NCBI GenBank assembly: GCA_033063855.1 | Contig: CP093829.1 | Coordinates: 23,157,537-23,221,536, forward strand | Direction: 5' to 3' | From: Smittia aterrima | Taxonomy: Eukaryota > Arthropoda > Insecta > Diptera > Chironomidae | Length of the DNA stretch: 64,000 nt | Shown: in pieces, positions 1 through 13,800 of the stretch | Position numbering within the stretch: position 1 is the first letter of the stretch | Layout of the letters: every line of letters starts with the position of its first letter | Notes under the pieces: generated by a model | Told to the model about the DNA's origin: nothing | Database searches by the model: none | Seen by the model: the letters and a program-made list of their open reading frames with translations, nothing else | Made by a program: the position numbers and the translations under genes

Positions 1-1647
1 GCGCAGGTTGTAATCCTTTAACGGCAAATGACTATGTTGGCAGCTAGAACAGCTTAGACTTGAAGTAGAGTAATTTAAATCAAATCTCAATTAATCAAAG
101 CGTCCCGGTCCTTGCAAAACTGCATTTTTCATCATTTCCTTCACTCGCTTGATCGCAATTATTGCATAAAATGAATTATCTCATTTAATAAAAGCGGAAA
201 AATATTTTTAGAATCTTAGTGAACGTTTAGTTGAGCAGCCTCGAAGCAAAAGTCGATATCAATATAAAACGCCTAAATCGCAAAGCTTTACGCTAATTAG
301 GGGTAGCCACGACTTTGCGGAGATTAATTGAAGATATCGTTCGGTTGCAAAAAGTTTGCTAATGCGGATTTGAATTGGAGCAGTTTCACTGCGGCTACCG
401 CTGACCGAGCAGAACACAATGGCGATTTATCACTAAATAATCAGCGCATTAGCGGTCGGAGAGTTAAAAAAACTTTTACAATTATGTAATTGAGCCCCGA
501 AACCGAATTCGACAATGAAGTGGAAAATGAAATAAAAATATTAAATTTCAGCACGAAAACAAAAGCCGCGATTAATCTATTAATTCTCTTTGTGGTTACG
601 AAATGAAAATATTTATCAGAAGAAAAAGAGAGAAATAATGAAAAGTCCGTCGAATGGACAAACAGCAGATTTATTAAATGAATTATGTTGACTTTGATTG
701 TGCTTCGTTTGTCTGGGACACTGACTGCAGGCTAAGACTTTTTCGTAATCCTAAATATCCACAATGCCACTCTTGCCTTAAGCCGTTGAAATCTAAGACA
801 ATTAAGGATCATTAATCTTTCGAGGCGGAGACAATGAAGTTCGATATCGAAGACATCAGCTTGAGTCACGGCTACTGCTACAACAAACTTCGGATTGCTG
901 TGTGCAACTGTTGTCCCCAAGCTCGAGAATTACAATAAATGTTAATGCAAATGACACCAGCTGCGGAGAGCGAAAGCGACACGAATTAAAACGCAGTTTG
1001 AGCTAGGCAGAGAGTTGCGTGGGCCGCGAAAAATACTTTGAAGCTGATATTTATTTAACAATAAAGATAAATATCACGATTAATGTCCCAACAGCAAAGA
1101 CAGTCATCGAAAGAAATCGCAGATCAATTATTAACTCTAAACTATGTCGATCGCGAAGGGAAACGCAAAAAAAAAATTACAAATTTGTGCTCCGTTAACT
1201 TAACCGATATGGCATCGAAATAACCGTAAAGAAGGGGAATTAATTTATCAATTAACATTTACGAGGAGTTGTCACCTCAATGCTCGCCACTAACGACAAC
1301 AAAGAAGCCTTTCGATGTCGCAATCTCACTTTGGGTATCAACTCTTTACGAATACATTGTTGCATTCTTCTCGGTCTTAATGAAATCAACGAAAAAGACA
1401 AAAAAAAATAAACTAAGAGTAGAATTACAACTTTGATGCGATCGTCAAAGAAGCTCATATTGTCAGACTATTGTCATCATTGCTTTAACGACTCCATAAG
1501 ACTTTCGACTTTCCATCGCCTTTGAGATTGAAGAAATTATAAAATTCTTTAGAGACCGAGAAAGGCTAAGATGTGATTTCAACAATTAAAAGTCGAATTG
1601 AAGGTAATTCAATATTTTTTCATTTCATCTCTTTCGTTCTTCTCCAT

Positions 1648-1663
1648 GACGACGACGACGACG
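1648..1663. repeat. GAC trinucleotide microsatellite
   Basis: Short tandem run of GAC/ACG units inside the grh intron, not within any open frame I believe. Confidence 0.8.
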
Positions 1664-1861
1664 TTGAATGTAATAAGTGAAACAAAGTCTGATGTAAAAG
1701 ATGTTTGTCGCATTGTAATAAAGAAAATTAAGTCAAGCACAAAGTATTGAATTACCCGAAGACGAGAAAGAAGGAAACCTTCGACATGAACTTTACATCG
1801 AAAACTATCTCAACTTTTTTCTATTAGCACACGATGATTAAAACATAAAACAAGAGAATTG

Positions 1862-1878
1862 CTCTCTCTCTCTCTCTC
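1862..1878. repeat. CT dinucleotide microsatellite
   Basis: Uninterrupted CT repeat, about eight units, in the grh intron. CT/GA runs recur through the non-coding left half; in flies such runs can bind GAGA factor, but that is only a possibility here. Confidence 0.8.
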
Positions 1879-3812
1879 CATCTCTGGCTTGAAGCATTCA
1901 ATTTAAAGTCGCGGCTAATTTGATAAAGCTAGTTAAGTGAAAATTTCTTTTCTCCTCCGCTTGAGTGTTAACTAACGATCTCGATCGATGTTTGCGCTGT
2001 CTGATTGTCGACAACGTCATAAATCTTTCACTGACAGCAAACAACGCGAATTAGATCGGCTTTTTATGGAAAGTGCGAGCATTTGTCGCTGTAATTAAGC
2101 ATTAAAATCGCGAAATGCCGCGTGAAAGCAAGCAAAGCCGAATGCAGCAAAGAAAACAGTTTACAAATGATTAAAAATAAATTAAGTCAAATGTTTTAAA
2201 AATGCCATTCGCCGCATAATTGGCAATTTCACTGCTCTCCGCATTTGATTAATCGCATTGGACGAAAAGGCGAAATTCCAGTAGCGACTCTCTCCCTCTT
2301 AGACATTTTCTTAGGTGTAAACTCTCTTTCGGCTAACGATCGACGATTTATCAAGGTGTAGAGCTCGGCCCACGAGATGAGAGTGAAACGAGCGACAGCC
2401 GGGAGGCGAATGAAGGGAATCATTAACGAAAATTGCGGTTGTTTGCTTGGAGAATGTCACACGGGGATTTGTTGCGCGGAGAATTATTCAACGAGAAATC
2501 GATTAACGTCTTAAGATTTTTCGGCACGAAAGTTGTCGCGATCGTCGTTGCACTTAAGATCGTCGTCGCACACGAATCGCTCGAATTTGCATTGATTTCA
2601 CATTAAATTTAAAGACGCGATTTATCTGGAGTAAAAGAACGCTTGAGCCTCATTCGTTTGCCTTCTTAAAGCCCATTTATCGCGGCGAAATATAAGCTCA
2701 CAAAAATTAACGATCACCGCAAACATAAAAAGTCTAATTAAAACATAAAAAAGTTTACTTTATGCGCAAGTTTAATTAAAAGTGAAAAACTAAAGAAATT
2801 TTTCTTTCTTCTCCTTCTTGTTCGCGGTGCGCTCTGAACTCGCGAGGGGGAGAGAAACGGTAGTTGGATCTTTACGAGCGGTCGTCTAACGTGCCACTAA
2901 ATGTCAATAAATTTCCTTTCATCTCTTGCTGAATGTTTGCCTTTTCTGTCTTCATATTTTTCTTCTTCTTCTTCCTCCTCTTGCCAACAACTTGGTCTTG
3001 GAATATTGATTTTAATAAAATTATTATAAAGTGTAAGCTGAGAGGGAGGAAAGGGGGACTAATTAAAAGCCGCGGAATCTGGTTTTAAACTTCTATGATT
3101 AGCGGACATGTCTGTGGAAATCTACGAATTTACGATCTTCTTGTCAATAAAAATGGAAGTGGTTGCCGAGCTGCTCGTTAGTTTGCATAAAACTGGCGCT
3201 GTCCGCCAACTCGAAACGGTAACAATGCGCAAATTAACGGAATTGGTCTATTAATAAATGAGCGGCGGGGACGATGCCTAATTGCTTTTCGAAGCCAAAC
3301 GCACATTCGAAGGTACGGAAACGATTTTTTTCGTAATTGCAAGCAGTGCATTTATCGATTTTGTTTCTGCTACTGCTGCAATTATACAAAATGCCTTCAT
3401 TATGTTCTGCATTCATTTGAGCGACGTCACTCGTGGTAGCCCTCACTGAAAGCAGCAGCTTAATGCGAATGCGAGGCGTCTCCGTCACTTGCCGAGATCT
3501 CCACGTCTTGCGCCCAGGAGCTCATAACCCAAAATTACAGCTCACGAACCTTATCATTAAATAATTTTTTTTACGCTGCTCTCATTGAAAAGAAGAAATT
3601 TTTAAAATTGAATTGAGCAAACTGTTGATTTTTTTTCCTTATGAAATAATCTTTCTCGTGAGCTTCTTTCTCGATCGCCAAAACAAAAAGTCGAGAGAGA
3701 GCATGAAACAATGCGATTGTCGGAAATCACGAGGAGGACGGCCGTGGCGATTATATTGAATTACACATAATAATAAAAATATTACATTTTACAACCTCTT
3801 CTCTCAATCTCC

Positions 3813-3830
3813 CTCTCTCTCTCTCTCTCT
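3813..3830. repeat. CT dinucleotide microsatellite
   Basis: Nine CT units, preceded by a more degenerate CT-rich tract, in the grh intron. Confidence 0.8.
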
Positions 3831-6800
3831 TCTTTATGAAACACTTGCGCGACATAAAGGGAAGCACATACAACTTAAATCTGCATTCGTCCCGACCCCG
3901 AGACAAAGGAGAACAAAGCAAAATTACATTGAAAGGTACTTAGCAATTATATCTCGGCGTCGTATCCTTAAGGGAAACTCTTTCTTGCCTTCGAATCTCT
4001 TTCACAACAATAAGCATTATTGAACGGCCAAATTAAATCACATGCAAAAAGGCGAAGGCAAATGTTTGAAACTAATTACGAAATTTCTCATGAAATGGCA
4101 AATAATGGACTCGGACCGTCATTCGAACCTGGCGGGAAGAGAGAGAGAACAATAAACAAATTTAATAAATTTTTCCGATAACATTTCTTTGCCGTTGAGT
4201 CTTTTCCTGTTTCGCTGCTTATTGTTTCGAATTACACCTTGAGGATATTTTTTCATTTGATTTCAGTGATTTTCCAACTCACAGGGGAGCCTTTAACTAC
4301 CCAGGCAGTTGAGCGACAATTTCGCACTTCCGTGATATTCCCTTTTAATTAACACCTTTGCCTTTCGGTGAGAAACTTCGTTACGAGTCGCACGCGTAGG
4401 ATTTACTCGACATTTCCTGATCGTTATGCACGAAATTCCAACAAGCTCACTCGGAATGGAATTGTCACCCTCGTCAATCAAAAAAAGACTAATCGGAAAA
4501 ATATTCGGGTCGCTTATGCTTGTTATATGATTGCCCCGAATCTATCATAAAAATAAATATTTCGATCGCACAGTTGACAATGTGACCAAAAAGTCGTCTT
4601 ACATAACGCCTCAACAAGTCGTCGAGAGGAAAACCTGAAATCCAGTCATCATCCAGTCAGTAAAGGCAACAAGTGAATTTTTATTATTGCGCCCCGAAAA
4701 AAAAAATAAAGAAAGAAAGAAGTGAGACACTAAAACCTGATCCCCGAAAACGAGCATAAAATTCAGGTTATCAACGGAACGAGTTTATTTTTTTGAATGG
4801 ATTGTTGTTGGTGATTCCGATGCTGTTCAGGGAGAGAGGGAGTCTCTCGTAGCAGACACTTTCAAATCCTCGAAGCGCATTAAGACTGATTTATTTTTAT
4901 TGGCTTTAGCACCTCCGATCTTGTTTAAATGCGTTTTTCTTATTTGTATCGGACGTTGAGGAATGTTTCAGTTAAATTAGTCCACGGAGCATTAAAGATC
5001 TCATTTGTGCCAGCTGATTGCAATGATTCGGTGATCTTCAGTGAGCTTTGGTCCATTTAAAAAGGGTCACGACGAGACATGTGAACAAACATTCTTCCAG
5101 CGGTGCTGAGAACTTCTTTTTTGATTGATGGGAACAAAAACTCAATGCAAAGGGTTTCAACAATTCCTTCTCTTGGCAAAGACATTTGTGGACATTCACA
5201 GTCTGCGCTGCTTCGACCATAAGGACTTGGACAGGTAAAAAATACCGCAACTGATTGGGAAATTTTCATATGAGTCATAGATAAAGTAAAAGTTGATTTT
5301 TGATATTTTAGAAAATTAATATTTTAAAATGTTTAATTCAAACTTCACGAAAATTCCTCAAAATAATTTTTAAATATTCTCGATTTACTTTATCTATGTT
5401 CTAGCCATTTGAATATTTAAATTGTGATCCTTTATTAAGAAAACTTCTTACGACCATCCCAAGACTTGAGGATCGCTTCACCATCGTCCATAAAACAGAA
5501 AACATCAGCAAGAGAACAAACAAAAGGCATTGAAGCATTTTCCTTCTTCGTGTTCTAATTTGATGTGTGAGATTAACCCTTTGTCCCTTTTCTACTCTAA
5601 TTGCGCAAAGGAACGAAAAGGGTCCGAGAAGGTTCTCTCTTGTTGAGGGGTTGCCAGAACGTCTTGAAGCTAATTCAAGGAAACGCGGAGAATTCTTTAA
5701 TCGGAAAACACAAAATTCACGTCGGCCGTTTGAAAGTAAAAAAATCTTTTCTACGCAAAGCCTTTTGAATGGGCTTTATGATTGCATTAGAAGAAACCAA
5801 CGGATGGCAATTGTCCCTTTTCTCAGTCGATATGAGAATCGTCGCATACAATAACGAAATTACAATTCTAATGAACACTTTCCGGCCTCTCATTTGCTCA
5901 CTTTTGAGCTCATGTTTCTTTATGAAACTTTCCTTGTCTGACCGCGGACAATCGAAGTTAAACACAAAATCTGTGTCGGCTGATGACAAAAAGTAAAACA
6001 GCAAAACGCTTTCGTTTCGCGCTTAATGAAACAAACGTTCCACAAGTTGTTAATTTGTTTAATTAAATTAATTTTGAAAGAGCTCTGTCACCTTCGGTTG
6101 TCTTTAAAAATATTCATCTTCACTGTCTTGCTTAGCCATTGATTGGATTCGTATTAACATCACAATTTACAAAGTCTCGGTGTCGTAAACAAAACTCTTT
6201 TAATCGCCAAACATTTGACATTGCTCTAACGAACATTTATGATCGAAAAAGTTTTGCTTCTCGAATGACTTTTAACAATTTTTAAATGACGAAATTATTC
6301 ATTGGAAATGTTCTGATAACCTTGAAACTCAAATAAAACTCTCGCGCGGAGACAAAAAAAAATGTTTATTGGCCATCAGATTGTATCTCATCTCATTTTT
6401 CGTTTATAAAAGCATCGCCATGTGCTGTGAGATCTTTTTTATAATCGAACAGAAAAAAAAAGTCCGTCGATGACAAAATTTACATACGATGAAGAAATAT
6501 CCCATCGCCTCGACTTATCCGAAATTCCTTCTCGCGTTTTGTCTGCGGCGACAGAAAAATTTGAACAAAAATCGGAATATTATGCGAGTAAAAATTATGT
6601 AAATTGATTAAGACTCTCTTGCTTTATCAGCCTTATTATCGCTCAATGTTGAGGCTCCTTTCCTTCTTTTTATTTCTCCTCTCTTCGTCGATGTTGTCAC
6701 CGGACGAAAATATTTAAAATTTATTGAACGATAACGTCCACCCGAAAACCCGAGGTTGCGTCATGTAATTTGTTAATGGACAGAGTGAAAAAAAAAATGT

Positions 6801-7827
6801 TTTCCCACTGACTAAGAGTCGTGAGGTCGGAGAAACTTTCCAGCACACACGCAACGAAATGCACTTTTTGTTTTCGCAATTTGCCGAAGTGAAAAACTTT
6901 GAACGCCGAGCAGGAAACCTTTGAACTGCAATCGAAAAACTTTCGAGTCAATCTACCTATTATCTTCATTCAGCCAATCGGGTGGATAGGCTAATTGAAA
7001 TGAACTTCCGGTATCCAGTTTGACGTAGTTCTCTTCCACTTGCATAAACTCAAATTTTATTTTCTTGCGAAACACTTTTTTCGGTTTTAACAAATTATTA
7101 TCAATTCACTTTCAGGAAATCATTCGATCTAACTTCCGAAACATTTGATGTTTTCTTCCACTGATCAAACAAAAATATTTTTTTGTTGTTATTATTTATT
7201 TAGGAAAACTCGTTTTTCTCCGATCTCGAAATATTTCGCCTCACGATTTCGATCCAAATACAAAAATATTTAAAATACACCTTGCACTCGAATGAATCAC
7301 GGATCGATGCTTCTTCCTACACACTCTCTCTTCCTTCTTTGATTGTTTTATGAAAACAAAAAAGGCTTTTCCACTCGTGAAATGATAAAAACATTCGAAA
7401 ACAAGAACGCGATTGAAACCTTTTCTCCGATTTATTCTTCACCGATATTTTTTCGAAAACAAAAAAGCTTTTGATCCTCCGTAATCAGTTCTATGCCCTC
7501 TGACAAACCGATATAAACTGAAAACCACTTTAACATTTTCCAAACGAGCGCCGAAACGAGCTGACCGAAAGCCCGAGAGTATCTTGCTTATTGCTTGTTG
7601 CTGTAGTTATTTTTTTTTTCGTTTCTTCTTTTTCCTCCCCGAAGTTATTAAGAGGCATAGAGATAAACGTTGAGTGTGTGTCTGCTTTCGTGGATGTGTG
7701 TGCGGATCATATGCGAGTGGAAACAAATCAACAACAACACATTCCTTCAAATGTGTTGTTGTGATTCAATTCGCTTTTCTACCTGTTTTCATGATTTTGA
7801 GAAGAAAAAAAAATATTTATACACAAC

Positions 7828-7842
7828 GAGAGAGAGAGAGAG
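7828..7842. repeat. GA dinucleotide microsatellite
   Basis: GA repeat followed by CAAG and further GA units, in the grh intron. Confidence 0.8.
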
Positions 7843-10800
7843 CAAGCAAGAGAGATAAAGGTAACTTAATATTAAAATGAGGCTAATGCAAATAATCAGA
7901 AAGATTTTTCCTCTCGGTTCTGTTTCGAGAAGTTTTTTTTCTTACTCAAACCGATTAGAACTGAAGTGAAGCTCGAGTCGAGTGGGACTTGATGGAATGG
8001 CGGAATTATCGAGACACTTCCTTTTGACCTTTGACGATCTGAATTCTTTCAGAAGCACTTAATGAAATGTTCTGAAGTTCCCTCCTTGAGCTCCCGTTGA
8101 AATCTTTTGAAATGAGCTCCATCGAAAATTTAATTTTTCGGAATGCGAAACTTTTTGTTTTCTGTTGTCATCGATTATTGAAATTGCTCGTAATTATTTC
8201 AAGAATGGTCTGAAGAAACAAAACAAACGGTAATGACTTCACATAATTTTCGTGCATGCTTTTGCATAAAAACTCTTTCTCTCCGACTTCTGCTCGTAAT
8301 TTTCATAAATGTTAAAAATAATTAAATTCTCATTTAGCGCACAACAATTTCGTCTCGGAGAATGCAAATTGAAGTCGACAGGTCTGTCGCTTGAATGGTT
8401 TCTGTTTGCCAATGTGAAGCGCCACCTTCTCGCCTTGAGAACTTCCACTTCAAATCCAATAAATTCACTCAGATCCTCAAATGATATTTGCGCTTCGCAA
8501 GTAACTTCCATTGATTTGTCAGTTATTAATAAAAATAAATGGAATGAAAAGTAAAATGGCTAATGAGCTAAACAGCAATCTGACGTTCAAAGGCGGGATC
8601 GTAGAGTCGAGCAAAGTGATAAATCAATAATAGCTATAAACGAATTCTTTATAGCTTCATTTAAACATCATTCCGAGTGTTTTATTGCGATGATTCGGCT
8701 ATGAAGCTGTTGAAAGCTTTTAAACTTTAATTGCGCTTTAGAGCAAAGATGATAAGGAGGAGAAGCTTTTAAATCTCGACTCGCAACTGGAAATGTTCCG
8801 ACTGGGCTCGCGCATAAATTTCAAGACCATCATAAGTATAATAGCGAATGTCATGTATCAAAGCACGTAAGGAAAACATGATAAAAGTTTATTGCAATTA
8901 AATTTCTTCATAATTCCTTCATCTTCATTCCACGGAATTGCGTTGCGCTTCGATTGATAACGATGAATTTCTCAATAAATTTCATTTTCGCCATTCATCC
9001 ATCATCTCTGGCGTTGTCGTTTAATGCAAATTGCATTAATGGATGATTCGAAGTTTGCAATATTTTCTTTTTTTTCTCCCACCGCTTCGGTCGCTGATAA
9101 GAAATGACTTATAAAGAAGAAAGGAAGAGAGAGAAACATTGTGTTTTTGATACTCGTCAGCATACGTAGGCTTGAGTCGAATCGGTCAGTGATTTCTTAA
9201 ACTCACAGAGACTTGATGTTAATGAAACATTAAAAACAAACGAAGTGAGAGAGCTCTTGCAACACTTGAGAAGTCACTGACTTCAACTCTTATTGCCAAA
9301 GCCATGTAATGCAATTTGTGTATTGTTATTAAAGCTCCACAGCTTTCATCCATCCAGCACTAAATCGATGACAATATCTCTACATGTACATGAGGTATTT
9401 ATGTTTTCCTTCTCGAAAGGTTTTCACTCCACCATGCAATTTTCTCTCGTTGATTCTTCGACAGTTGATGTATTATGCACCAAACGGCGAACCGATTTGA
9501 TGCGAAGGAACAACAGAGAAGAAGAGAGAACGATTTCAGGGAAGTGTCGGTCGATTGGCCGTAATTGTAAATTGCGATCGCCAATGCAGGAGCTAGAAGC
9601 AATTTCGGACGATGTGAGTTGCGCGATCTTGAAAATTGCTATGCTTTTAGATAATCAGCTACTGGCTGAATGAACGTGCATGGTTCTAACGAGAAATAGA
9701 AAAATTCTTTCATCGACTGCTCGTTAAAAACAACAGCAGTGCGTCATTAATTTCCGTTTAATTAAAGCGACGTGCTTTGATCGATTTGAAGAGCTTTGAC
9801 ATTCTTAGAATTTTCGAGAGAAGCCTCTAAGAATGATAAATGTCAAGAGACTAAACAACACTTTAAGTCAAACACAAAAGAAGTCTTCCGACCATCGTCG
9901 TTCAGTCGAGAAGTTTATGCATCGTTCTTAAATGATGATAAATTTGCATATAATTCATTAATTGAAGAGAATAAAAAGTGTGTGGCTGTGTTGCCAATGT
10001 ACAGAGGTGGACATGTCAGAGATTTATTTATTCGGATGAAACTGTTCTCTCTCTCTTTCTCTGTCTCTGCTACCACATGCACCGAAGAACGATTCGAGGG
10101 AGGAAGCCCTTTAAAATTAATCGACGCTTGCACGAAAGAAGAAAAAAAAATGGTGAAAGATTGAGAGTGTAATCTAGTCGTAGTTATTCACTTTAATAGC
10201 ACATAATATGTAAATTAGCGAGAAGAAATTCTCAGATTCTTGCACAAGTCGCGCGAGATCGCGAGAAAAGCAACGCCACACCACGCAAATTTGTCTCGCT
10301 GTGTGTTCAAGATTGGGAATCTTCACTAACTGTTCATTTCGCGATGTCATTTCTCATCGCTTTACATCTCTCCTAGTGCAGCATGAAAAATAGTAATCGC
10401 GAGGCATTCGAAAGGATTTATTATTAATATTTTTGCACGCCAGACATTCACCGCATGTCGAGAGATGATTTGAAGCTTTTTTGTCTCTCGACAAGAATTA
10501 ACCTTTTGGCGCTAGCTTAAGAGAGTCGTGCGCAAGTTAGTTACATCCTATTTTAATTAACATAATCAGCAGGAAGTCGAGAAGACTTCTTCATGCAGTC
10601 AAACTTCGCTCAAGCTTTATTGAAGCTTACGCTGACAGCTTCGAGCGTGTAGAATTCATTCCGTTAATCAAAACAACTCATTGCATAGTTGCAAGTCTCT
10701 CTAAAACTTCAATCACTCGGCAATAAGTAAAATGTTGCTCAAACGTCTTAACGAAGTAAAAAAAAAATCTGAACAACACAAAACTGATTAAGATAAATCA

Positions 10801-13800
10801 TCATCGCTCTCTTCCTTCTTTCATCTTCACGAAGACGATTTTATTAACGAGAAAATGTATTGCGAATCATGCGAGAAAGCATTTTATTTCTTTATCTGCC
10901 TTCAATAATATTAAAACAAAGAATTAACATTAATGATGTATTAAATATCGCCTTCCCGCAGTCAGTTGCAATCGACAATCGCACAACAACTCCATTCTTT
11001 ATCACTCGAATGTGCTTTTGATGTAAATTTAATTCTCCCTCACGACGAGAGCGATTAAAACTTCAACGGCAAGTGACAATTTAAGAAACATTCCGACATG
11101 ATTCGATTTCTACAACATTTTAATGTCGAGGTGTTTGCGTCAAATTCCCGCGTCATGTTCTCTTGTTCGCCAATGGAAATCCATTAGTCGAAATGAATTT
11201 ATTGCGATGGTTTGATTCTTTTTGGATGACAATAAAGTATTCGGAAATATTTTCGCGGAATCCCGTGGCTCACATATCTCGCTCTCGTCCTGTGGTTCAA
11301 TTTCAAATTGCTGCTGTTAATTTTTATAGCTTCTTTTAAAAATTCCTTTATTCGCAATCGAATGGAATGGAATCCAACCCCGTTTAGAGAGTGTGCACAC
11401 ATTAAGTCCAAGTCGACCTCAAAAAGTTACGATTATTTGATCTTTTTTCGATGAAAGACGAGAAAAAGTTATTGTCGCGTTGAGGCATGCAAAGGGAGAG
11501 AAAGATAAAAATTAATTTTTCTTTTCGCAATTCTCGCTCGACTTAATTTTTTTAATGCTCGACGAAAGGCAGAAAAAAATATTCTCTTTCGACTTTTAAC
11601 TTTCGACTGTTCATTAATGCATTTTTACATGTTTCATTTGTAATACATTTTATGTTTTCATTAAAAATTATTATCCGACTTGGTTTTAATGCGCCAAGGA
11701 AGCGAAAGAGCGACTGCGTAGCCTTTTGTGGCTTCTCCTTCGAAACAAAAAAAAAAGAAGTAAAACAGAAGCGAAAGAATTTCTTTGTTGTTCACATTTT
11801 TCGGTCTTTAGCTGAGAGAGAAGTCGAGAAAGGTGCGGTAGATGCACTTGAGGCAGCGATCGACATGCGATAGCGTTTAGAGTCGACTCGAGAGGCGAAA
11901 TAGAACGTTGGATTTATTCCAATTATTGCTGAACAACACTAAACAGTTATAATAAAATAAACAGCTTCGTTCTTCTAAGAAAACGTCACAACAGATTTAT
12001 TGCCTTCGATCTGAATTTATTGAAGTTGAATAGTATAATTTGATTTCTTTTCTATTCTTGTCCGAATCTCTCGAATTTTTCAGGTGACTACATCGTCAGC
12101 TTAATTAAGCAGCGAAGCTCTGACTGAAATCAATCGCTTCGATGTCAAAATCCTTTTTCGATTGCTATCTTATTGATCTCCCATGAACCTAACAAGCTTG
12201 AAAATTTCTTTCCGGGCCTAATTTGATCTCGCCAGCAGATCTCTAATCAGATTTTGTCTCGTCTTCTCTCGAATTAGCATCTAAAAAACATTCTTCTACT
12301 CTTTACAACAGAAGCATTAATTTTACGACTTTTTAATTAATTTCTTCCCTTGGAAATGAGCAGCAGCAGCAGCAGGAACGAGCAAGCCTTTGAGATTGAA
12401 TAACACACAAACAGAGAAGGAATTTATGCCACTGTCGGTGGAGACGATTCCAGTGGAAGAATAAGAACGAACTTAGCAGAATGAACAGGTCAGTTTTATG
12501 GTTCTCCGTCGAGCGATAAATTCAAATGGAATAAAAGGAGATTAAATACTCAGAGATAGTGAAAGAGACACTCTTTGGTATTAATTTAATATTCAAAATA
12601 AAAACTGAAGGCGATCGTTAAGACTGTGGAGAGAAAGAAAGAATTTTCCTTCTCATCTGATCTATAACGAACTCATTCGGAGAGATCCCCAAGTGCGATG
12701 ATGATCTGATAAATATATCGGCTCATGTTTCCTTATTATTCTCTCGGACCGAGAGGATTAATAATTCATAGGAAAGTCATAAAATTACGAGATCCAAAGA
12801 GTTTGATTCTCTTTATTTCATTCTTATGGTTCGCAACAGAACATTTTCTTCGAAAAAAAAATCTCTATGACACATCAAAGTAGCGAGTTTCGTTTATAAA
12901 TCTCCTCTGTTCATTTGTTTACTTTGTAAGATGCTGAGCCTCGCGGGCTTTCTCGATAGTTTTTATTTATTAACGACAGAAAAGAATCATAAATGAATTT
13001 CTGTGTTGCTCGACGAAAAAAATAATTTTAATAAATTGCCTGAATCGTTTAATGGCATTGAAGACATTTGGAAGACATTTCCAGCAGCTTATTTAAAAAA
13101 TCATTTAATTAATGAGTCAAATTTATGCACGGGCGATTTATAATTCTCGATTCGAAAAAATCTAAATAAATAGCTGAGAGCTGTGTTTTCAAGACACGTA
13201 AAGGACATGACATGACTGTGCAACCGTTTTTAGATTAATCAAAACGAAGCGTTTCATTCATGCTTCGAGTGCCTTTTTCATGATCTCTCGCTTTGCTTTG
13301 TGTAACTTGCTGAATGCTTCGCCAGCCGCGACTATTATGTGGCACACTTTGTGAACTTCAATTATACGAAAAAAAAAATGAAAATGAAAAAGCGGGGAGT
13401 GTGATATTGAGACGCTCATTACTTGTTATTATGTTTCCGAATGAACCGATTTAAAAGATTCAAAAGTTTAAGGTCGACGTAGCTTAACTGATTCGCGAAC
13501 AGTCAGTGTAAGACATGAATAATGAAGTTCAAACACTCATTGGCTCTTATTTGAGTTTCCGATCAACCGCAAAAAAATAAGAGCTCGCGATGGTTATAAG
13601 CAAAACGGCGTTTGACCTGATGCTGATCGCAATTTCCTTGTTAGGCGAATTTGTCACGTTTGAGGAAGTTTAGTCGCCCAAAAACAAACACGTTCGTTGA
13701 ATGAGCCTTTGTTGTGTTGTGGTTCACGGCTTGGGATCTTAATCCATATTAGGATCGAAACAAATATTTTTTTCACTCTCAAGCGACACAACAAAATGCT

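Noticed and set aside
4115..4150. A GGTTCGAAT box on the minus strand resembling a tRNA T-loop
   Set aside because: The flanking five bases do not form a T-stem and no acceptor or anticodon arms are visible.
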